The notes under the pieces: model-generated
Databases searched by the model: none
Told to the model about the DNA's origin: nothing
Seen by the model: the letters and a program-made list of their open reading frames with translations, nothing else
Shown here: positions 57,091 through 64,000 of the stretch, one piece after another
Layout: the number at the start of each line of letters is the position of its first letter
How positions within the stretch are numbered: position 1 is the first letter of the stretch
Translations under genes and position numbers: made by a program
Assembly (NCBI GenBank): GCA_033060915.1
Contig: CM065389.1
Span: 24,822,501 to 24,886,500 of the forward strand
Length of the DNA stretch: 64,000 nt
Direction: 5' to 3'
Source of the DNA: Euryodendron excelsum
Lineage: Eukaryota; Streptophyta; Magnoliopsida; Ericales; Pentaphylacaceae

Positions 57091-60000
57091 AGAGCCTCAT
57101 CCAACGTGAAAAGGGTCCGCAAATTCAACCTAAAAATCATATATTTTGAGATACAGAGCTCGAGCACCTCCAAAACCCTAGCTTCCCTAGGTTTTCCAAA
57201 CCCTAGCCACCTTACACAAACCCTAGCCTCCTATATACTCATACACGCCCCCATACACTCATACACTAACTTTCAACCCTCCTTCGAAGACTTGAAGAGT
57301 TGAAATCTAAAGTTTGAAGCTTGAAGACAACTCTTGAAGATCGAAGACGAAGATCAAGACGAAGACCGAAGAAAGCAAGGGGCGCAAAATAAAGAAGACA
57401 TACGGTAGGCTTTCTATTTAAATTTTCGCACTTCCCCCCTCTCTCTTCTCTCTCCTAATCCACTTGGGTTTTCCCTATTTTAATCCCCCATCTCTTTCCC
57501 CACCTTTCTTTGCATGCTTGAAACAAGGGGATTCCCAGTCCATGTGTAGGATTGGACTATTGGAGAGTCACCGTGTCAGGGGCTTTCTTTTAGTCTAACT
57601 AGAGACCATGTGGATTCAGCCCCCTTGATTATGTGGTGAAACCTTAACCTTGTATGTTCACGACCCCAAAATTGCACCGTGCATATCATGATCTTGCATC
57701 TTCTAAAAACCGTTTTCAAAGTTGTCTTCAAAATCGTTTTCAAACTTGTTTTCAAAATTGCATCAAAATCTCTTTTCAAAAACTTGTTTTCAAAACCACA
57801 ATCCTAGGGTGATTCTAGCCTTTCCATGGCTAGGGTTGCTTTAGGAAAGTGTTACATTCAAAGTGACCAACATGGTCCATGTTTTTAACCCTTGTTGTTT
57901 TCTAAACCACTTTCTTAAAGTGGTTCTAGCCTTCTTATGGCTAGAATCGCTTTAGCAAAAGTGAGACGTTTTCACACTTTCTAAAAAAGCTCTCTTTTCA
58001 AAAATCTCTACTTAAAAATCTCTTTTTCAACATGCTTTCCTAAAACTCTCCTTTCCAAAAGTGTTCTCTAAAAACTCTTTCCAAAATCTATTTTTCAAAA
58101 CCTCCTTTTTCAACTCCTTTCCAGAATGCTCTCTTCAAAGTCTACTTTCCAAAAACGTTCCCTAGGTCTCTTTCTTAGAAAAACTCTCTCCAAAAATCTT
58201 TCCAAAAACTCTCTTTCCAAAATCTTCCTTCTAGAAACTCCCCTCTAGGATTTTCCTTCTAAAATCTATGTTTCCAAAAACACACTTTCCAAAAACTCCT
58301 TCTGTTTCCAAAAACTCTCTCTTCGAATTCACTTTCCAAAAATTCCTCTCTAGGAATCCCTTCTAAAAATCTTCGTTTCCAAAAACGCACTTTCTAAAAA
58401 TTCTCTTTCCTTAGAGCCCAAGTCAAGCCCTAGAACCCACAATTAGAAAACCCTAATTTTCTTTCCAAAAACAAGATTTTCAAACTTTGCCCCAAACCTA
58501 GGTTTCCAAAACCTCTTTTCTACGTTAGAATTCTACACTTTCAAAACTAGGGTTTCTAGAATCTCCCTTTCCAAATCCATGCCAAATCCTATCTTTCCTT
58601 TAGGAAACCAAATCAAATATTCCCGTTTAGGAAACCAAATCCAATCCTCCGTTTTTGGAAATGAAATCAAACTTTCTCTTTTAGAAACCAAATTCAATCC
58701 CTTCCTAATCCAACTCTTTCCTAATTCAAATCCTTCCAAAATTTCCACTTTCCTAAATCTTAAATTTTCAAAACTTGAACATAAAAATCTTTCCTAAATT
58801 TTAAAACTCAATTTCCACATCCTTCCTAACTTCACTCTATCCTAATTCTACCTCTTTCCAAATCTCAACTTTTCAAATCTAAGCTTTCAAACTTTTCCTA
58901 AACTCAAACCTTTCCTAATCTCAAGATTTTCTAACACTCTAAAACTTTCTAAATCCTAAACTTTCTAAAATTCGAATCTTTCCAAATTCAAAGTTTCCTA
59001 AATTCAAAACTTTCTTAAGATAAATCTTTCTAAACTTCCAAACTTTCTAAATTCTAAATTTTTCGAAACTTCAACATCTTTCCAAATCTAAAACTTTCTA
59101 AACTCAAAACTTTCTTATTTTCAAAACTTCCTTGTTTTCTAAACTTTCCAACTTTCAAAACTTTCTTAATTTCAAAACTTTCTAAAATTCTAAAACTTTC
59201 CAAATTCAGAACTTTCTTAACTTGAAACTTTCCAAATTCTAAACCTTTCTTAATCTAAACTTTTCCTAATTCAAAACATTTCTAAATTCAACACTTTCCT
59301 ATTTCAAAACCTTTCTTAAAACGAAACATTCCAATTTTCAAAACTTCCCTATTTCAAAACTTTCCTAATTTGGGAATTTTCCTAATTCAAGACTTTCCTA
59401 ATTCCAAAACTTTCCAAAAATGAAACTTTCCTAATTCGGAACTTTCCTAAATTGGACATTTCCTAATTCGAACATTTCCTAAATCCAATCTTTCTTAAAC
59501 TCTTGAGTCTTTCCTAAGTCTCATCTTTCTTAAGTCTAGGTTTTCTAAACCTCCATCTTTCCAAGACAAGTCTAAATCTTTCTTCCAAGTTCTATATTTT
59601 CAAATCAAAATTCAATCTTTTCAATTCCAAAATTCCAAATTCCAATTTTCAATCCTCTATTCAAAGTTCAATCTCTCAATCTTTCAATTCAATTTGCAAT
59701 TCAATCTCTTTCTTCCAATCCAACAATCTCTTTTCAATCGGACTCTGGTCCGAACTACGACTGACTTGATTCTCCCAAAGGGATACGTAGGCAACCTTCA
59801 TAGGTGCGGTCACAACACTTTTCAAACTTTCAATTCCACCCTCATGGGTGCAGTCACCACATTTTTCAAGTCTCTATCTCCACATTTTCTAAATCTCAAA
59901 TTCTACAATCTTTTCAAATCTCCAATCTATTTTCAAATTTTCAATTTCAAATTCCTATTTCCACAATCTTCTTCAAATTTCCAATTCTACAATTTTCTTC

Positions 60001-60686
60001 AAATCTCCAACACAATATTTTTCAAGTCTCCAATTCCATAACTCTTCTCAACTCTCTTTTCAATTCCAATTTCAAGTCTATCTTTTCAAATCTCTTTCTT
60101 TTCAAATCAAATCAAATTCTTCTTTTCAAATCAAGTCTTTTTCTTGCACTTGCATATCATGTATCATGTTAAATTTCTTTCTTTTTCAAAGTGGATAAGA
60201 TTGAACATTAGTTAATTGGAGACTCTCATAGATGAATCTAGGGTAGATTGACATGTAAGTATCGAAAAGGCAGGGTAGGGTGATGGCTTAGTGCGTCTTC
60301 CCTACAGTAACCAACCTCCAAACCTAGGATCACTGATTTCAAAGACCAAAAAGGAGTTATTTTTCAAAAAGGGCTAAATGTTTTTCAAAAGGTTGCCAAA
60401 TAACCTGTTTTCCTTAAAAACCCTCTCTTGAGGAGATATTTTCAAATCGTTTTCCAAAAACCCTAAGTGTAGTTTTCGGATTATTCTTAGTTTTTAGGTG
60501 ACCTAACTCACCTTAATCAAGTTAGGTGGCGACTCCGACTCATTTTCAAAGCCCTTTATTCAAATCGATTTTCAATTCAAACCTAGTCACACTCATTCTT
60601 CTAGGAGGGTGAGTTCTAACGAGAGAGTACAGCATTTTTCCCGCTTGTGTGAGTATTCCTCGAGTGCGAAAAATCTGGGCGCAACA

Positions 60687-61978
60687 CTCAACCCCCCTTT
60701 TCTTGCATGCTTGAGCCAAGAGGGCTCTTAGATCATGCCTAGAGGAAAGCAAGTGAGAGCCACCATGTAGGGGGACCTCTCACTAGCCTACTTTAAGATG
60801 GTATGGCCTAGGAGCCCCTTGTTTATGTGGTGTAGCCTAAAAGCCTTGTATGTGAATCATGACCCCTTGCATATTACTATTTTGATCATGTCTTGTGTGC
60901 TTGGCTCCATTTTATGCTCATTGTCATAGTCTACAATGCTTACATAGCTCTTAGTCTCATGCCATCTCCAAGCTCTATATTTCTTTCAAAAATTATTCCA
61001 AGAGTTGGCCACTTGAAGTGTAGGATGAGATTTTAGGAATTATGCCTTAGAAGACCTACTAATCCCCTAACTTCCATTTTGGTATCATGACATTTTAATT
61101 TGCATAAGGGTTGCTTTCTAATTCTCTAATTTTCAAGATTTTCATTCTTTTAAGTGTAATGGTTGGAATGGCCCCATGCAAACCTCTCTTGAGTGGTCTC
61201 TCTTTTGTTTGGCCAAATGAACCCTTTCTTGATGGAATGGTCCCCTTGATAAGTGATTTTCAAAAATGCATTCTCTCCATCTTTGCGTCAAAAATGATTT
61301 TCCAAAAATTGCCATCATTATGTTGATTTTTGAAACCCCCACTCTTGTCAAGATAAAGGTTATAATGGCCATGAGAAAACCTTCCTTGGAATGGTCTCCA
61401 ATCACCAACCATATAAACCATACTCTTGGCTAGAGTCAAAATTTTCATGGAAATGATCTTCAAAAAGATTGTCAACCAAGGTCCATGGCATAACATGTTT
61501 TGTTTTTCAAAACTCTTTCCGAGAGTGTATCAAACCAACTTTCAAAACCATTCTACAATCTAACCCTAGGTTAACTTGACCCTAGTTGCAACCTTAGGTT
61601 AACTTGACCCTAGTTATACAACCCTAGGTTAACTTGACCCTAGTTCACTCACTTTAGGTTAAACTAACCCTAAGTCATCTTAACCCTAGGTTAACCTATC
61701 CCAAGTTAGTTAACCTTAGGTCACCCTTAACCATAAACTAACTCAACATAGGTTGATATGCCTCAAGGTTCCAACTCTCGAACCCTTTTCTAAATGATCA
61801 TTCAATTTTCAAATTATCCTCATAACCTATTTTTCAAAAAACCCCTTGCTCTCATGATTTTAAAAAACCAACTCCATAAACTCTTCGAATGTTCTTACAC
61901 TCCATCTTCAAGACATCTCCAAAAATGTTTTTTCAAAAGGTCACAAACTTAAGGTGTCCCCAGCCCTCTCATGGTTAG
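60687..61978 (+). mobile_element. Big-LTR copy F, second part (leader)
   Basis: Continues F after solo LTR G: TTTTCTTGCATGCTTGAG and TTGTTTATGTGGTG align in order with G's 57500-57660, but the rest diverges, so F is another subfamily. It has a ~29-bp minisatellite at 61559-61720 and is cut at 61978/61979 by copy H. Confidence 0.65.
61559..61720. repeat. ~29-bp minisatellite with CCTAGGTTAAC
   Basis: GGTTAACTTGACCCTAGTT recurs at about 61569, 61597 and 61627, with diverged copies to 61720. Contains the palindromes CCTAGG and GTTAAC. Confidence 0.8.
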
Positions 61979-64000
61979 TGTCGCGCCCAGATTTTTTGTA
62001 CTCAAGGAATACTCACACAAGCGGGAAAAATGTAATACTCTCTCGTTAGAACTCACCCTCCTAGAAGAATGAGTGCGACTAGGTTTGAATTGAAAATTAG
62101 TTTGAATAAAGGGCTTTTAAAAAAAGTTTGGAGTCGCCACCTAACTTGATTAAGGTGAGTTAGGTCACCTAAAAACTAAGCATAATCCGAAAACTATGCT
62201 TAGGGTTTGTGGAAAAACGATTTTGAAAATATCTCCTCAAGAGAGGGTTTTTAGGAAAACAGGTTGTTTGGCAACCTTTAGAAAACATTTAGCCATTTTT
62301 TGAAAAATAACTCCTTTTTGGTTTTTGAAATCAGTGATCTAGGTTCGGAGGTTGGTTACATGTACGAAAGACGCACTAAGCCATCACCCTACCCCGCCCT
62401 TTCGGCACCTACATGTCAATCTACCCTAGATTCACCTATGAGAGTCTTTAACTAACTAATGTTCAATCCTATCCACTTTGAAAAACAATGTTTGAAAAAA
62501 ACTAACATGATGCATGATATGCAAGTGCAATAGAAGAGAGTTGATTTAGAAATAGATTTGAAAAGAGATTTGATTTGATTTGAAAAGCAAGAGATAGAAG
62601 TTTGAATTTGGTAAGAAGATTTTGGGAATTGAAAATAGAGATTTGAAATTGGAAATTTGAAAATTGATTGGAAATTTGAAAAAATTGTAGAATTTAAGTT
62701 TTGAAAAATATGGAAATAGAAATTTGAAAAAAGTTGTGACCGCACCCATGAGGGTTGCCTATGTATCCTTTTGGAGGAATCAGGTCAGTCGTAGTTCGGA
62801 CAAGAGTCCGATTGAAAATAGAAGAGTTGATTTGAAGAAGGAGATTGAATTGGAAATTGGATTTGATTTGAAATTAGAATAGGAGATTGGAAATTGAAAT
62901 TGAGAAGATTGGACTTGCTTTGGAAAGATTGAGGTTTAAGAAACCTAGACTTAGGAAAGATGAGGTTTAGGAAAGACTTGAGAGTTAGAAATATTTCACT
63001 CGAACATTGGACTTGGAAGATTTGGAAAGATTAGATTTTACGAAATGTTCAAAAAAGTTTAAATTAGAAAAGTGTCATTTTAGGAAAGTTTCATTTTTAG
63101 AAAGTTTTGAATTAAGAAAGTTTCATTTTAGGAAAGTTTTGGATTAAGAAAGTTTCGAATTTAGAAAGTTTTTGAAATAGGAAAGGTTATCAAATTAGGA
63201 AAGTTCCCGAATTAGGAAAGTTTTGAAATAGGGAAGTTTTGAAAATTGGAATGCTTAGAAAACAAGGAAGCTTTGAAAATAGCAAAGTTTTGAAATTGGA
63301 AAGTTTTATTTTAAGAAAGGTTTAGAATTTGGAAAGTTTCAAGTTAAGAAAGTTTTGAATTTGAAAAGCTTAGAATTTAGAAAGATTTGAAATTATGAAA
63401 AGATTTAGAAATGATTTGAATTAGGAAAGCTTCAACTTAAGAAAGTTTTGAATTAAGAAAGTTTTGAAGTTTTAGGAAAGTTTAGAGTTTAGAAAGATTT
63501 GAAAACTTGGGTTTGGAAGGTTAAGATTTGGAAAGGGATAAAGTTAGGAAATAGTCAAATTAAGAAAGATTTGGAAGCTTAATGTTTAAGGAAAGATTTG
63601 AAAGTTTTAGGAAACTTATGGTTTAGGAAAGTAGAAGATTAGGAAAGAGTTGAATTAGGAAAGATTTGGATTAAGAAGGGATTGGATTTTGTTCCTCAAA
63701 GAGAAGGTTTGATTTTGTTTCCAAAAACGGAGAATTGGATCTAGTTTCCTAAACAGGAAATTGGATTTGGTTTCTAAAAGGAAGATAGGATTTGATTTCC
63801 TAAAGGGAAGATTGGAATTTGGTTTCCTAAAGGAAAGATTGGAATTGACAAGAATTCAGAAAGGGAAGTTTTAGAAACCCTAGATTTGGAAGTGTAGAAG
63901 TTTGATGTAGAAAAGAAGTTTTAGAAATATGTATAGTTTGGATGTAGAAAACAAGAGATTTTGGAAACCTAAGTTTGAGGAAAAGTTTGAAAATCATGTT
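61979..64000 (-). mobile_element. Big-LTR copy H, 3' part, runs off the window
   Basis: On plus it starts TGTCGCGCCCAG and parallels A1 (10383 onward) through the U5 end and purine-rich block to the GAAAATCATGTT text at 64000. No primer site is at its outer end; F flanks it with GTTAG (61974-61978). It is the 3' end of a minus-oriented LTR, probably a solo LTR or a 3' LTR. Confidence 0.8.

Larger units (their letters stand above)
55385..60686 (+). mobile_element. Big-LTR copy G: near-complete solo LTR in F, TSD TTCAA/CTCAA
   Basis: Runs from TGTAAGCACCC to GGGCGCAACA, 5302 bp, flanked by TTCAA (55380-55384) and CTCAA (60687-60691), four of five identical. F text continues across it. Order: 81-bp VNTR (55560-56045), ~157-bp array (56170-56890), GGCGCC palindromes (56983-57060), TATA (57081), leader, G-poor stretch (57950-59700), conserved U5. 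No coding frame; the long minus frame 55479-55961 only translates the VNTR. Confidence 0.88.

Noticed and set aside
61559..61720. Interstitial telomere repeats (CCCTAAA-like)
   Set aside because: The unit is CCTAGGTTAACTTGACC..., not the heptamer; resemblance is limited to a few bases.
1..64000. Host genes, tRNA, rRNA or CRISPR
   Set aside because: Scanned both strands for coding runs with gene-like domains, tRNA promoter boxes and spacer arrays; nothing outside retroelements was convincing, although a tool-based tRNA scan was not possible.

Overview
This window is plant nuclear DNA made almost entirely of nested, decayed LTR retrotransposons. The evidence is Ty1/copia and Ty3/gypsy coding domains, plant-type primer sites (initiator Met-tRNA and Arg-tRNA), very long LTRs, and CpG decay. 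I found no host gene, tRNA, rRNA or CRISPR array. A large, repeat-rich eudicot genome is likely, but the species cannot be told from the sequence.

Layout. 1-7800 is the 3' two thirds of a minus-strand copia element (copia-1, SIRE/Maximus-like): 3' LTR, polypurine tract, a broken extra ORF behind its own promoter-like block, then RNase H, reverse transcriptase, integrase and the pre-integrase domain. At 7800/7801 it is interrupted by a second minus-strand copia (copia-2: 3' LTR 7801-9723 and RNase H 10007-10382). Copia-2 is cut at 10382 by the first long LTR of a third family, called 'big-LTR' here. Its LTRs run from TGTAAGCACCCC to GGCGCGACA, reach 5.3-5.8 kb, and use a tRNA-Arg-like primer site, as in Tat/Ogre gypsy elements. 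No gag-pol is visible in it, so it looks like a large non-autonomous derivative. One minus-strand copy has its 5' LTR at 25947-31660, its primer site at 25923-25940, a non-coding interior rich in tandem repeats, and its 3' LTR ending at 16211. That 3' LTR is chimeric: it switches subfamily near 14.41 kb. A short solo LTR (18039-19953, duplication CCTTG) sits in the interior.

31661-44014 is a minus-strand chromovirus (Ty3/gypsy, Tekay/Del-like) with integrase plus chromodomain, RNase H, RT, protease, gag, a Met-tRNA primer site and a 5' LTR. It is interrupted by a perfect solo LTR (32882-35520, duplication CTAGG), an LTR fragment (37110-~38000) and another LTR (39735-~42243). It sits inside a big-LTR remnant (44015-48371), which also carries a solo LTR (44149-47728). 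48372-49504 is the only stretch with no recognised repeat family. 49505-64000 holds big-LTR copies E, F, G and H: G is a solo LTR inserted in F, and H cuts F again and leaves the window.

Nothing here appears able to transpose; every coding frame has stops, frameshifts or truncations. The most interesting points are a 3'-end hairpin of the big-LTR family supported by compensatory changes between two copies, a sense-strand G-poor leader of more than 1.5 kb, a downstream copia ORF with its own promoter-like region, an antisense ORF, in-frame minisatellites of 69 and 81 bp, and palindrome cassettes just upstream of the LTR TATA boxes.
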